A stretch of DNA of 64,000 nt. It comes from Roseburia sp. AM59-24XD (GTDB lineage Bacteria > Bacillota > Clostridia > Lachnospirales > Lachnospiraceae). A model generated the notes under the pieces. It worked only from the letters and a program-made list of their open reading frames with translations, ran no database searches and was not told the DNA's origin. The stretch spans positions 26,146 to 90,145 of the forward strand of contig NZ_QUET01000015.1 in the NCBI RefSeq assembly GCF_003478445.1, in the 5' to 3' direction. Each line of letters starts with the position of its first letter. Within the stretch, counting starts at the first letter, position 1. Of the stretch, positions 9,017-18,459 are shown piece after piece. The position numbers and the translations under genes were made by a program.

Positions 9017-9925
9017 TTGAAAAATGAAAATGAAAGTAAAATGAAAAACGAAAAAAGGATCATGAATATTTCTCTGATCGGCAGTATTCTTTTCATGCTG
9101 TCAGAGGGAATCATGGCATATGTCACGAAATCACATTCCCTGTTGATGGACTGTATTTTTGACGTAACGGATCTGATCATGATCGGACCGTTTCTTCTGC
9201 TGGTACCGCTGCTTTACAAGCCGGTCACGGAGAAAAGACCCTACGGCTTTTCCCAGGTAGAGTCTTTGTTTGTCGTGATCAAATACAGTGTTTTGCTGGC
9301 GATCACCGCCAGCCTTGTCTGGGACAATATCCGTTCCCTGCTGCACGGCGGACGTCAGGTGGACGGCGGCAAGATTGCTTTTTTTGAGCTTGCCGTCTGT
9401 CTCGGCTGTCTGATCATTTATCTTCTGCTGCACTATTTCAGTAGGCGCTATGCATCACTTACGATCAAAGCGGAAATCTACATCTGGAAGCTGGATGTGA
9501 TCTCCAGTCTCGGTGTATCGATTGCCTTTTTCGTCCAGATGGCACTTCACCGGACCGATTACGCATGGCTCGCCGCCTATGTTGACCCGGTCGTTGCGAT
9601 TGTCATGGCATGTCTGCTTCTGGTCGAACCGGTCAAGATGATCATTGTGAACCTCAAAAGTCTCGTTTTGTTTGCACCGGAAGAGGAGATCATGGATATG
9701 ATCCGCCACGTTGCCGAACATCATATGGATAAGGTCCATTATGACATTGAATTTCTCGACGTGATCCAGACCGGGCGCAAAACCTGGGTGGAAATCTACA
9801 TGACAAGCCACAACAATCTGATCAATACCACGATCCTTTTGCAGCTTCGCAACGAGATCCGTGAAGAATTAAAAAAGTCCTTCGATCAGGTTTATGTCGA
9901 GCTGATTCCAAGTCTGCCGGACTGA
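9017..9925 (+). CDS. Cation diffusion facilitator (CDF) family transporter
   Basis: About 300 residues with six hydrophobic segments and a cytoplasmic C-terminal domain (about 210-300), the CDF layout for proton-driven export of Zn, Fe, Mn or similar divalent ions. The second segment carries the acidic pair in SLLMDCIFDVTDLI where the metal-site residues of CDF proteins sit. The start is uncertain: TTG at 9017 gives the longest frame, while ATG codons at 9041 and 9062 are possible; the last follows AAAAAAGGATC and leaves the first membrane segment whole. It lies 42 bases after yitT and could share its transcript. The metal cannot be told from sequence. Confidence 0.82.
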   Translation: MKNENESKMKNEKRIMNISLIGSILFMLSEGIMAYVTKSHSLLMDCIFDVTDLIMIGPFLLLVPLLYKPVTEKRPYGFSQVESLFVVIKYSVLLAITASLVWDNIRSLLHGGRQVDGGKIAFFELAVCLGCLIIYLLLHYFSRRYASLTIKAEIYIWKLDVISSLGVSIAFFVQMALHRTDYAWLAAYVDPVVAIVMACLLLVEPVKMIIVNLKSLVLFAPEEEIMDMIRHVAEHHMDKVHYDIEFLDVIQTGRKTWVEIYMTSHNNLINTTILLQLRNEIREELKKSFDQVYVELIPSLPD

Positions 9926-9941
9926 TTCGGGCAGATTTTTT
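9911..9941 (+). terminator. Intrinsic terminator of the CDF gene
   Basis: Arms TCTGCC and GGGCAGA around GGACTGATTC, followed by six T. The hairpin overlaps the last codons of the CDF gene. Confidence 0.75.
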
Positions 9942-9949
9942 CGTATTTA

Positions 9950-10579
9950 TTATTTCTCATAATATCCGTACTTTTCCAGATCGACTTTTCCATTGATAAC
10001 CGGGATTCCGTCCGCAGCGAGACGTCTCTCCTGCTCGTCGGCTCCACCGAATGCAAAAGCACCGGATAATTCACCCTTTGCATTGACAACCCGGTAGCAC
10101 GGAATATTCTCCGGATCCGGGTTATGATGAAGTGCATTGCCAACAGCACGGCACATTCGCGGATTACCTGCCATCGCCGCCACCTGACTGTAGCTTGCCA
10201 CCTTTCCCTTCGGAATCCGCTTCACCGCTTCATAGATCCGCTTTGACGGGCTGTCCGTCACCAGATCATAGCTTTCCTTGATCATCCGGCGAATGTCCTT
10301 TTCCGGAATGCTTCCATCCAGAATGATCGTGTTCCAGTGCTCCTTATTCTGATGCCATCCCGGGATCACCGCCTCATAAGCGCTGCGCCAGAAATCGCGC
10401 CACTCCGGGTCTGCCTTGACATTCAGATTCAGCAGCCCCTCTCTCTCATAGGTCCAGAGAAATGCTTTCTTACTGCCCTTCACCCGGACAAGCTGCCAGT
10501 TATCGTCCCGAAACGGAGCATCCTGATACGTACCCGGAAGGGAAAGTCCATACTCCAGTGCTTCTTCTCTTGTTGTCAT
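9950..10579 (-). CDS. YjbR/MmcQ domain fused to an MGMT-like DNA-binding domain
   Basis: A 209-residue fusion. Residues 1-110 are a YjbR/MmcQ domain (DUF419; WQLVRVKGSKKAFLWTY, WHQNKEHWNTI). Residues 112-200 match the DNA-binding domain of O6-alkylguanine alkyltransferases: SYSQVAAMAG, RAVGNALHHNP and IPCYRVV. The acceptor cysteine (161) is kept, but the histidine of the usual PCHRV motif, part of the proton relay, is tyrosine (162). It may therefore be a slow alkyltransferase or a damage-recognition protein like ATL, which is inference. The ATG at 10579 follows GGAGGTATGT. It is 27 bases downstream of the ClC gene and probably in its operon. Confidence 0.85.
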   Translation of the reverse strand: MTTREEALEYGLSLPGTYQDAPFRDDNWQLVRVKGSKKAFLWTYEREGLLNLNVKADPEWRDFWRSAYEAVIPGWHQNKEHWNTIILDGSIPEKDIRRMIKESYDLVTDSPSKRIYEAVKRIPKGKVASYSQVAAMAGNPRMCRAVGNALHHNPDPENIPCYRVVNAKGELSGAFAFGGADEQERRLAADGIPVINGKVDLEKYGYYEK

Positions 10580-10606
10580 ACATACCTCCATTTTATCTGT
10601 CCCATT

Positions 10607-11839
10607 TTACGGACACACATTTCTTTTTGTCTCCCCGGCAATCTGCTGTGCCGTGTAAATGGAACGATTTCCATTTACAATATAAGCCACGCTGCAGACG
10701 ATCACAAATGCCAGTGCATTCTGCACGCCAAACACCTCAAGCCCGATCAGCATCGGCGCGATCAGTGTATTCGTTGCACCGCCAAACACTGCCGCATATC
10801 CAAGCGCAGCACAGACCACTCCCGGAAGTCCAAGCAGACTTCCGAGAACAATGCCAAGGGATGCTCCCATCGAAAATAACGGCGTAACCTCGCCGCCCTG
10901 AAATCCGATGCAAAGCGTCAAAACCGTCAGAATCAACTTCACGATCCAGTCATAGGAATGAATCGTTCCACCATGAAACGCCGCATCGATCAGATTCGTG
11001 CCAAGACCGCTGTAGCGTCCCATATGAAACAGCACCAGCAAAAGCACAAGCGGGATCGCTGTCAGTCCGATCCGTATGTATGGATTGGTAAAGGTTTTCG
11101 CCATCTTCTCCTTCGCCCATTTTAACAGCACTGCAAATAACCGCCCGGTCAGCCCAAAGGCAATGCCAAGCACCAGCACCGGCAAAAGAACACGGATGTC
11201 CGTCAGCTTTAAGCTCCCCTTAACCGGTACGGCGAACTTCTCCAGCCCCAGAAAATGCGATGTCTGGGATGCCGTATACGCAGAAAGCAGTGCACATCCC
11301 AGTGATTCATACTCCATCCGCCCTGCCGTGATCACCTCAACCGCAAAAAACGCTGCCGCAAGCGGTGTCTGGAATAAGCCGCCAAAGCCCGCCGCCATAC
11401 CGGTGATCAGCATTTTCTTCTCATCGTCACAGAGATGAAACTTCTGCTCTACCCGGTACGAAACAACAGCACCGATCTGCACCGCCACACCCTCTCTGCC
11501 GGCACTGCCTCCGAACAGATGCGTGATCCAGGTTGTGACTAACACCAATGGTGCCATAAGAAGCGGAATGTCATCTCTCCTTCCCTGTCCCGTTTCCAGG
11601 ACAAGTGTCATTCCCTTCTGACTCAATTCACTGAAGCTCCGGTACAGCCAGACGATCAAAAGACCTGCCACCGGCAGAAACGGGATCAGATACTTAAAAT
11701 GCTCTGTCCGAAAGTCAGTAATCGCTAACAGTCCCCGACCAAATACCGCATCGATCGCACCAACGATCACTCCGATCAACAACGCGGCAGCCGCAGACCG
11801 AAGTATCTGCAGACTCTTTTTACCCATGTCCAAAATCAT
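10607..11839 (-). CDS. ClC-family chloride channel or H+/Cl- or fluoride antiporter
   Basis: A 410-residue polytopic protein with the ClC signature GGSAGREGVAVQIGA (about residues 110-124; canonical GxxxGREGP, with Val in place of the last Pro) and the later FQGGEVTPLFSMGAS motif. The C-terminus lacks CBS domains, as in many bacterial ClC proteins. It moves chloride or a related anion across the cytoplasmic membrane; whether it is a channel or an antiporter cannot be decided without alignment of the gating glutamate. The ATG at 11839 follows CAGGAGAGATTGTT. The YjbR/MGMT-like gene follows 27 bases later. Confidence 0.86.
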   Translation of the reverse strand: MILDMGKKSLQILRSAAAALLIGVIVGAIDAVFGRGLLAITDFRTEHFKYLIPFLPVAGLLIVWLYRSFSELSQKGMTLVLETGQGRRDDIPLLMAPLVLVTTWITHLFGGSAGREGVAVQIGAVVSYRVEQKFHLCDDEKKMLITGMAAGFGGLFQTPLAAAFFAVEVITAGRMEYESLGCALLSAYTASQTSHFLGLEKFAVPVKGSLKLTDIRVLLPVLVLGIAFGLTGRLFAVLLKWAKEKMAKTFTNPYIRIGLTAIPLVLLLVLFHMGRYSGLGTNLIDAAFHGGTIHSYDWIVKLILTVLTLCIGFQGGEVTPLFSMGASLGIVLGSLLGLPGVVCAALGYAAVFGGATNTLIAPMLIGLEVFGVQNALAFVIVCSVAYIVNGNRSIYTAQQIAGETKRNVCP

Positions 11840-11860
11840 AACAATCTCTCCTGATTATTC

Positions 11861-12016
11861 TTAGTATATCAAAATTACTTTGCATATGAAAATCCGGTCA
11901 TAGCACAATTCCTTCTCAACCATTGACATAATCGCATAATCTTCCCGGATTGTAAAGCAGATCTTTGGATTCACGTTATACTTTTCAAGCAACTCCGATA
12001 CCTCCGTGCTCCGGCA
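11861..12016 (-). pseudogene. Remnant of a LysR-family regulator (part of the effector domain)
   Basis: A 50-codon open stretch reads EVSELLEKYNVNPKICF then REDYAIMSMVE, a pattern typical of the LysR substrate-binding domain (DYAIMSMVE followed by GLGISILP). Here the sequence after MVEKELC is unrelated and stops. Neither a start nor the N-terminal helix-turn-helix exists nearby, so this is a gene fragment lying between the ClC gene and the ABC operon terminator. Confidence 0.55.
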
Positions 12017-12018
12017 TC

Positions 12019-12053
12019 AAAAACTCCCCATACAAATAGTTCATATGGGGAGT
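12019..12053 (-). terminator. Intrinsic terminator of the ABC exporter operon
   Basis: Ten-base perfect arms ACTCCCCATA (12053-12044 on the minus strand) and TATGGGGAGT (12032-12023) with an 11-base loop and a short T-run, 30 bases beyond the stop of the second exporter gene. Confidence 0.8.
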
Positions 12054-12084
12054 CTGTATATTTCTGTTATTTATAGATTACGTA

Positions 12085-14312
12085 TCACGAAACCCGTTCA
12101 AACTGACTGTTATACAGGGAAGCGTAAAATCCATTCTGCTTCATAAGATCTTCGTGATTTCCGCTCTCTATAATGTCACCATCCTTCAACACCAGTATCA
12201 GATCGGCATTTTTTATGGTGGAAAGTCTATGTGCGATCACAAATGACGTTCTGTTTTCCATCAGCTTGTCCATTGCAGCCTGAATCTGCTGCTCTGTTCT
12301 CGTATCAACGGATGACGTTGCTTCATCCAGTATAAGCATCGGTTTATCCGCGATCATTGCCCTCGCTATTGTGAGCTGCTGCTTCTGTCCCTGTGACAGA
12401 TTTACCTGATCATTTAATATCGTATCATACCCTTTGGGAAGTGTCCGGATAAAGTGATCAAGACCTACCGCTTTGCATGCCTGTTTCATCTTTTCTTCCG
12501 ACACATTCTGTGTACAGTAAACTAAATTTTCCCGGACGGTTCCCTCAAAAAGCCATGTATCCTGTAACACCATACAAAACTGTGAATGTACGGTTTCTCT
12601 TTTGATCTGGTTTGTTGGTACGCCGTCGATCATTATTTTACCACCCTGTATCTCATAAAACCTCATAAGAAGATTGACCAGCGTTGATTTTCCGGCACCG
12701 GTAGGACCTACTATGGCTATTTTTTGTCCCGGTTTTGCCTTTGCCGAAAAATCATGAATAACGATGCGATCCGAATCGTCGTATCCGAATTTTACATGTT
12801 CAAAAGTTACCCCGCCTTTTACCAGCTCCAGTTTTTCAAGCTTACCATCTTCGTTTTCCATTTCCTCTGCCCCGAGGAACTCGAATACACGCTCTCCTGC
12901 AGCTCCTGCCGACTGCATCGACTGAACAGCCTGTGCCATCTGCGAAAGAGGCTGTGTAAAATATCGGACATACATCATAAATGCCACGATAACACCAAAG
13001 CTGATCCTTCCATCCAGTGCCATGGCACCACCCACTACGCAAACAGCTACATAGCCGAGATTTCCGATAAAATTCATGATCGGCATCATCATTCCGGAAA
13101 GGCACTGTGCCATAAAACCACTGTGCATTAATTTCTCATTTAACACGTCAAATTTACTTTGTGCACGTTCTTCTCCATTATACGCTTTTACCACGGTGTG
13201 TCCGGTATAAATCTCTTCAATATGCCCATTAATTTCTCCGAGATTCTTCTGCTGTCTCCGGAAATATTTCTGACTGCGCCCCATGATCGTAAACATAATC
13301 GCAAAACCGATCAGACTGGTGCACACCGCAGTCAGAGTCATCCATATATCGGTCTTTATCATCATAAACAAGCTTCCGACAAACAGGATCACAGCTGTGA
13401 TCAGAGTTCCTATACTCTGATTTAATGACTGCCCGATCGTATCCACATCATTTGTCACACGCGAAAGTACATCACCGGTTGTCGTTTTATTATAAAATGA
13501 CATTGGCAGCCGGTTGATCTTATACGATATATCTGACCGCATCTGTCTGGAAATCTTCTGTGTGATCGTTGACATGATCCAGCCCTGTAATGCGGACAAA
13601 ATATAACTCAGAGCATACAGCCCCACAAGGAACAGTCCGATCTGCATGATCTTGTCCATATTGATCGAGGTTTTACCAGTCCGTGTACGCTGTCCGGCAG
13701 TTTATCAAAAGCCTTCAGTCTGCTTTCCTGCGCCTTCGCATCGATATCTGCCATCACTGCCAGCATATCGGACTGATCCTGTGCCGTAATAGTAACGCCG
13801 TCTACTTCTATGTCTGTATATAATGCCGCTCTTACAGACTGAGGTAATTTATTAATGATGTTTTGAGCAGCATCGGAGTTGTTTTTATTCATTCCCCGGA
13901 TCAGCTTTAAAGCTTCTTTTTGATCCTCCAGCGAAATGTCAGAACCATTGATCTTAATCTCCGGTTTCATGTTCTGAGGATCTGACATATTCGCCGCTAT
14001 CTTCCCAAGCACTTTCTGCATATTGTCCGAAATATTATCTGACACTGCTGTTGTTATCTTTTCCAGTTCGTCGGTATCCGGTTTGATGCCACTTGTAATT
14101 TCATCCGTCATATCAGAAAGCTTGTCCGGTCCGACAAGGGTGCAGACGGTTCCCACCGATGCACATATTACTGCAATGATGAAAAAAGCCGTATATTTCT
14201 TACAGTATCCAAGCAGCTTTTTCCATATTCCCACAAGATCCTTTGGTTTCTCTCCACCACGCATTGAACGCCCCATCGGGCCACGTCTTGGTCTATACTG
14301 TTTATTTTCCAT
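12085..14312 (-). pseudogene. ABC exporter half-transporter (canonical ATP site), frameshift near 13671
   Basis: Two overlapping frames (14312-13608 and 13659-12085) together make one 742-residue exporter if one A is restored in the four-A run at 13671-13674 (junction LVKTSINMDKIM). Features: one N-terminal membrane segment (about 38-58), a polar extracytoplasmic insertion of about 130 residues before segment 2, five further segments, then an ATPase domain with Walker A GPTGAGKST, LSQGQKQQ signature, ILDEATSSVD with the catalytic Glu, and IAHRLST with the switch His. The partner encoded just before (TAATG overlap) has a degenerate site, so the two form a heterodimeric exporter with one active site of the BmrCD/TM287-288 type. 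MarR operators upstream suggest drug-induced expression. Substrate unknown. Confidence 0.85.
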
Positions 14313-16069
14313 TACGCAAGTTCCTCCTTTGAAAGCTGTGAAAGTGCGATCTGCCGGTAAACCTCGCAGTCACGCATCAATTCTTCATGTCTGCCCATTC
14401 CTGCTATCTTCCCATCTTCCAGCACAATGATCCTGTCCGCATCACGTATCGTTCCGATCCGTTGTGCCACAACGATTCTCGTAGAATCTTTGCAGGATTT
14501 TGCCAATGCTTCTCTCAATACCCGGTCCGTCTTATAGTCAAGTGCCGAAAATGAATCATCAAAGATTAAAATTTCCGGTTTTCTGGCGATGGCTCTGGCA
14601 ATTGACATCCTTTGCTTCTGTCCTCCTGAGAAGTTGGAGCCTCCCTGTGCCACATATGCCTTACTTCCATCCTCCAGAGAATCCACAAACTCACTTGCCT
14701 GTGCAATATCAAGAGCTTTTTTTATATCTGTTTCTGAAGCATTTTTCTGTCCATTATCACCGTATGCTACATTTGACTCTATCGTCCCCGTAAACAGCGT
14801 TGCTTTCTGTGACACATAGCCTATCTTATTTCTCAATTCTTTCTGGGAATAATCCTTTACATTTACACCGTCGACAGATACCGTCCCCTCTGTTGCGTCA
14901 TAAAAGCGCGGAATCAGATTTATCACTGTGCTCTTTCCGCATCCGGTTGCACCGATCAAAGCAACCGTCTCACCTTTTCCTGCGGTAAATGAAATATCCT
15001 TTAACACATCTTCCTCTGCATCCGGATATCGAAAAGATACCTTGTCAAATACAATTTCTCCTGTTTTGTCCGGATCGCCATGCACACCGGAACCATCTTC
15101 TATGGTAAGTTTTGTATCCAGTACCTCCTGAATACGGTTGGCAGCAACGGATGCCCTTGGAAGGATCATAAATATCATAACAAGCATCATAAATGACATA
15201 ACAACCTGAATCGCATACTGTGAAAATACCATCATGTCAGAGAATATCTGAACCTTATCCACCATCCCGGCATCATTGATCAACACTGCTCCGATCCAGT
15301 AAATTGCCAGCGTAAGTCCACTCATCACAATCTGTATACCCGGCATCATAAATGCCAGTGTCCTCTGGGCAAACAGATTTGTTCCGGTAAGTGCCTCATT
15401 CGCATTTTCAAACTTATCTTCCTGATATTTTTCGGCATTATACGCGCGTACCACGGAAAGTCCCGTCAGATTTTCTCTTGTCACACGATTTAAATCATCC
15501 GTCAATGACTGTATTTTTTTGAATTTCGGTGTTACAAACATCAGACACACACCTACGATCAGGAGAAGCACAACCACTGCTACTGCCGTTGAAAATGTCC
15601 ACTGCCATTTCTTATCGGATATTTTCATAATAGCCCAAACCGCCATAATCGGTGCCTTTACCAACATCTGAAGTCCCATAGCGATCAGCATCTGTATCTG
15701 TGTAACATCATTGGTAGATCGTGTGATCAGACTTGCCGTAGAGAAATGTCCAATCTCTTCCATCGAAAATGACTGCACCTTCGAAAACAGTTTTCCTCGT
15801 ATCGTTGCCGCAAATGATGTCGCGATCCTGGCAGCGCATATTGCTGTCAGCACAGCTGATACGAGACTTCCCAATGCACAGAGAAGCATCTTCCCTCCTG
15901 CGGTAAGGATCTCATTCATGGTACTTCCATCTGTCTGCACCAGTCTTGTAATATCAGCCATATAGTCAGGAATTGTCAGATCAAGCCACACCTGAGCCAC
16001 AACAAAAACAAGTGCAAGCACGATCAGTCCCCACTCCTGCTTTCTTAAATTTTTAAATAATTTAATCAT
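14312..16069 (-). CDS. ABC exporter half-transporter with degenerate ATP site
   Basis: A 585-residue protein with six membrane segments (residues 15-310) and an ATPase domain (about 340-575): Walker A GATGCGKST, signature FSGGQKQR. The Walker B end is FDDS with Asp instead of the catalytic Glu, and the switch region is VAQRIGTI with Gln instead of His. These are the changes known from the non-catalytic subunit of heterodimeric multidrug exporters. The stop overlaps the start of the partner gene by one base (TAATG), so translation is coupled. The ATG at 16069 follows the CTAAC-N3-GTTAG operator by about 50 bases, pointing to repression by the adjacent MarR protein. Confidence 0.9.
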   Translation of the reverse strand: MIKLFKNLRKQEWGLIVLALVFVVAQVWLDLTIPDYMADITRLVQTDGSTMNEILTAGGKMLLCALGSLVSAVLTAICAARIATSFAATIRGKLFSKVQSFSMEEIGHFSTASLITRSTNDVTQIQMLIAMGLQMLVKAPIMAVWAIMKISDKKWQWTFSTAVAVVVLLLIVGVCLMFVTPKFKKIQSLTDDLNRVTRENLTGLSVVRAYNAEKYQEDKFENANEALTGTNLFAQRTLAFMMPGIQIVMSGLTLAIYWIGAVLINDAGMVDKVQIFSDMMVFSQYAIQVVMSFMMLVMIFMILPRASVAANRIQEVLDTKLTIEDGSGVHGDPDKTGEIVFDKVSFRYPDAEEDVLKDISFTAGKGETVALIGATGCGKSTVINLIPRFYDATEGTVSVDGVNVKDYSQKELRNKIGYVSQKATLFTGTIESNVAYGDNGQKNASETDIKKALDIAQASEFVDSLEDGSKAYVAQGGSNFSGGQKQRMSIARAIARKPEILIFDDSFSALDYKTDRVLREALAKSCKDSTRIVVAQRIGTIRDADRIIVLEDGKIAGMGRHEELMRDCEVYRQIALSQLSKEELA

Positions 16070-16103
16070 TTGTTTATTACTCCTTTATACTTTTTTAACA
16101 AAT

Positions 16104-16129
16104 ATCTAACCCTTTGCTAACGTAGTTAG
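16104..16129 (-). promoter_or_regulatory. MarR operator in front of the ABC exporter operon
   Basis: CTAAC GTA GTTAG at 16117-16129, with a further CTAAC half-site at 16106-16110. The same CTAAC-N3-GTTAG palindrome lies before the marR gene at 16655-16667, so both are likely bound by the same repressor. Confidence 0.7.
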
Positions 16130-16145
16130 GTATTTATCGTTTAAC

Positions 16146-16172
16146 AAAGTGTACAATAAAAATGTACACTTT
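16146..16172. repeat. Perfect inverted repeat between marR and the ABC operon
   Basis: Arms AAAGTGTACA and TGTACACTTT with a 7-base AT spacer. There is no T-run on either side, so it may be a second operator rather than a terminator. It lies 32 bases after the marR stop. Confidence 0.5.
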
Positions 16173-16203
16173 AATTTTCCTATTTATGTTTATGCGATAC
16201 AGA

Positions 16204-16638
16204 TCAGAGATGATACACCGGCGGAGTAACAATTCGCCGGATTTCTTTATTGATTTCTATATATTCTAACAATCTGTCCTCTCCGATCTCGTCAATAACC
16301 TTTCCCATCTGCGCCTTCACGTCTGCCCACATGTGTTCAATCGTCTCTCTCCCATATTCGGTAAGCTTTACGATCGTTACTCTGGCATCAATCGGATCTT
16401 TCTCTTTTGTAATAAGACCCTTCGCAACCATCTTCTTTAGCAGTACTGCAACTCTGGCAGTACTGATGTCAAGACGGTCACTGATCATCCCTGCGGTAAT
16501 AGAAGTATCTGCCGTATATAACAGTTTTAATACTGCACCGATCCCCGCTCTTGTGTCACCCATATGCTTATAGAACTCTCCCGGATGTGCCGCTGCCATT
16601 TGCTGAAGCAAATTGGATATTTGTTGATCTGTTGCCAT
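16204..16638 (-). CDS. MarR-family transcriptional repressor
   Basis: A 144-residue winged-helix protein: dimerisation helices at both ends, helix-turn-helix ITAGMISDRLDISTARVAVLLKKMVAKGLI (about residues 47-76, given in part) and the wing with DPIDARVTIVKLT. The DxR pattern in the wing is typical of MarR. The ATG at 16638 follows GGAGGTGTAGT. A palindrome ATCTAAC-TGG-GTTAGAT lies 15 bases upstream of the start and an equal core lies before the downstream exporter genes, so it probably represses itself and the exporter and is released by the exported compound. The peptide-cassette nucleotidyltransferase gene ends 66 bases before it. Confidence 0.9.
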   Translation of the reverse strand: MATDQQISNLLQQMAAAHPGEFYKHMGDTRAGIGAVLKLLYTADTSITAGMISDRLDISTARVAVLLKKMVAKGLITKEKDPIDARVTIVKLTEYGRETIEHMWADVKAQMGKVIDEIGEDRLLEYIEINKEIRRIVTPPVYHL

Positions 16639-16652
16639 ACTACACCTCCGTT

Positions 16653-16669
16653 ATCTAACTGGGTTAGAT
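16653..16669 (-). promoter_or_regulatory. MarR autoregulatory operator
   Basis: Perfect palindrome ATCTAAC TGG GTTAGAT just ahead of the marR ribosome binding site; shares its CTAAC-N3-GTTAG core with the site at 16117-16129. Confidence 0.75.
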
Positions 16670-16703
16670 TATATTCGTATCCTCTCCTTTTGTCAAGCTT
16701 TTT

Positions 16704-17926
16704 TCACACCTTCACTTTCCTGACCGCATCTGCTTCCCGCAGAATCCGCTCTCTGCGCTCCCTCTGGAAAACAACGCGAAGCAGACGATACAGCCAGCAT
16801 ACCGGCAAAAGCCATTTATGCTTGTAAAAAAACGGATAATACTGATATGTCTCCATGCCCGGAAAAATACGTTTTATCACATAACGAAGCTTTGACGAAC
16901 CGCCGTTTTACTGTACTTTTTCACATTATTTTCAATGCGGCGGTCAAAAGTACCATACACACCGGAGGTCATATAATATTGCAACATGTCTAACTCCTCC
17001 TGCGACAGCGCCTTTGTTATGATCTCCTTCGTTGTATGTGCTGCTGTATCCGGCACTCTCTCCTCTGCCAGCAGCTCCGCAAATGCATTGTCTCCAAATA
17101 CCTTCCGGCACAACGCCCGATTTCTCTTTTCAAACTCTGACAGACCAAGTGTTTCACATTCCTTCTCGATATATGCAAAATCCATTTCACTATGTAGGCT
17201 CTCTAAATACACATAGAAATCCAACAGCGTCCGTATGCCGGTTCCGCCGCCCTGATAATGCTTATAGCCGTGACACATAATATAAATATAAAAGTCTTCC
17301 GGCTTCATATGATATCCATAGGAACTGCCCTCCTCCCGGATCAGCCGTTCCTTTACGTCACGGTAATACTGCTCCCAGTTATTGTCATGCGCAGCCCCGT
17401 ACAACGCACGGTGCAGTTCAAAATTATAGACCGGTTCTTTTTCATAAACATCATGATTGCCTTCCCCAAACGAAATCACCTCATAACCAAGAGAAACCAT
17501 ATACTCCCGGACCTGCTCCGCAAAGGCTTCGTCAAACAATATGTCATTGTCAGACATCTGCCGCATCCCGACGGATGGGTAAAATTCCTTCAGAATAATG
17601 CCTTTGAGCGGCAGATACCAGATTCCCCGCTGCTCCATAAAAGAAAGGATCCGGGCGCGTTCCGCATCAAACAGGATCACCTTGCGTACCGCCTTTGCCA
17701 TATCCTTCTCCCATGGGTCGGGCAATGGAACCCCCGCCTGCTTTAAAACAGTACTGGTGAGTGCCTCCACAAAATGATGCTTACTAAACCTGTACAACAG
17801 CATCCGCTTCCGGTCATCGGATTTGTATTGCTCCAAAATGTTTTGTTGCGGCTTTGTTTTGTTCACTCCACAGCTAAGCAGATAGAGCATATCATATTGT
17901 ATCGTACTCATTGTTTGTTCCTTCAC
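16704..17926 (-). pseudogene. Nucleotidyltransferase family protein (NTP_transf_5), frameshift near 16908
   Basis: The first frame (17926-16877) carries the nucleotidyltransferase-5 fold: WYLPLKGIILKEFYP followed by MRQMSDNDILF, with the two acidic residues of the metal site in SDND. After KKYSK the frame is lost; one extra A in the four-A run at 16906-16909 continues it as NGGSSKLRYVIKRIFPGMET to a stop at 16704, giving 407 residues, the usual length with a basic C-terminal tail. The GTG start at 17926 follows AAAGGAGGGCGTCG. Members of this family occur beside lasso-peptide and related peptide clusters (for example PadeN of paeninodin) and beside PqqD and S24/S26 genes. Its substrate here is not known; modification of the small peptide at 21961-22080 is inference. 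Confidence 0.8.
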
Positions 17927-17989
17927 CGACGCCCTCCTTTACGATCCTTATGCGTTCTTCACGACAACTATAGTTCCTCAAAAAGCAGT

Positions 17990-18421
17990 CTATTTATGGA
18001 TGATGTTCCTTATTCTCATCTTCAAACGCTTCCACAGGCTTCTGACCGGATAAAGCATGTACCAGAGCTTCGCATACAGCCGACAGCCTCCTGCATCTGC
18101 CGCATGCTCCTTACCATCGCGTACAAACGAGGTCATCACACCGAGAATATCCTGATCGGTAATTCCATATTCCTTATTCAGACAATTGTCTCCCAGAAAT
18201 ACATATCCATCCGGCAGCACCTTGACGATGCGGTGCAGTACATAAGCCCCATCTGCACGCTTGTAAAGTGCCACATCATACTTCCTGCATCTCCCCTGTT
18301 TCTTGGTGATCGTAAACAGATCTCTCTTCTGTCTGAGCAAAGGAAGCATACTGATCCCCCGGCAGGTATAAGTAATGTTCCCCTTTCGCTCCAGTTCCTG
18401 TTCAAATGTAGACTTTTCCAT
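17990..18421 (-). CDS. S24/S26-type signal-peptidase-like protein
   Basis: A 143-residue protein with the serine motif GISMLPLL (Ser24 if started at 18421) and VLHRIVKVL (His63), then VFLGDN. The Ser-His arrangement is that of SipW/ER-type signal peptidases, where His replaces the Lys of bacterial SipA-type enzymes. No clear N-terminal membrane segment is seen; a hydrophobic/basic stretch at the C-terminus (LWYMLYPVRSLWKRLK) may hold it at the membrane. Start at ATG 18421 follows CAGGAGAAGGAT; a TTG at 18454 after GAGGAGTAAAGCAG is an alternative that would couple it closely to pqqD. Within this cassette it is the natural candidate for leader-peptide removal, which is inference. Confidence 0.82.
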   Translation of the reverse strand: MEKSTFEQELERKGNITYTCRGISMLPLLRQKRDLFTITKKQGRCRKYDVALYKRADGAYVLHRIVKVLPDGYVFLGDNCLNKEYGITDQDILGVMTSFVRDGKEHAADAGGCRLYAKLWYMLYPVRSLWKRLKMRIRNIIHK

Positions 18422-18459
18422 ATCCTTCTCCTGTGCAACCATTCCATCCAACAACTGCT

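Noticed and set aside
10337..10887. Two overlapping plus-strand frames of 141-180 codons
   Set aside because: They lie opposite the YjbR/MGMT-like and ClC genes, have no ribosome binding sites and show low-complexity shadow composition.
12085..14312. Two separate genes (an ATPase-permease and a small membrane protein)
   Set aside because: The two frames overlap, and one added base makes a single exporter of normal layout.
16146..16172. Terminator of marR
   Set aside because: The palindrome has no following T-run on the minus strand; an operator is as likely.
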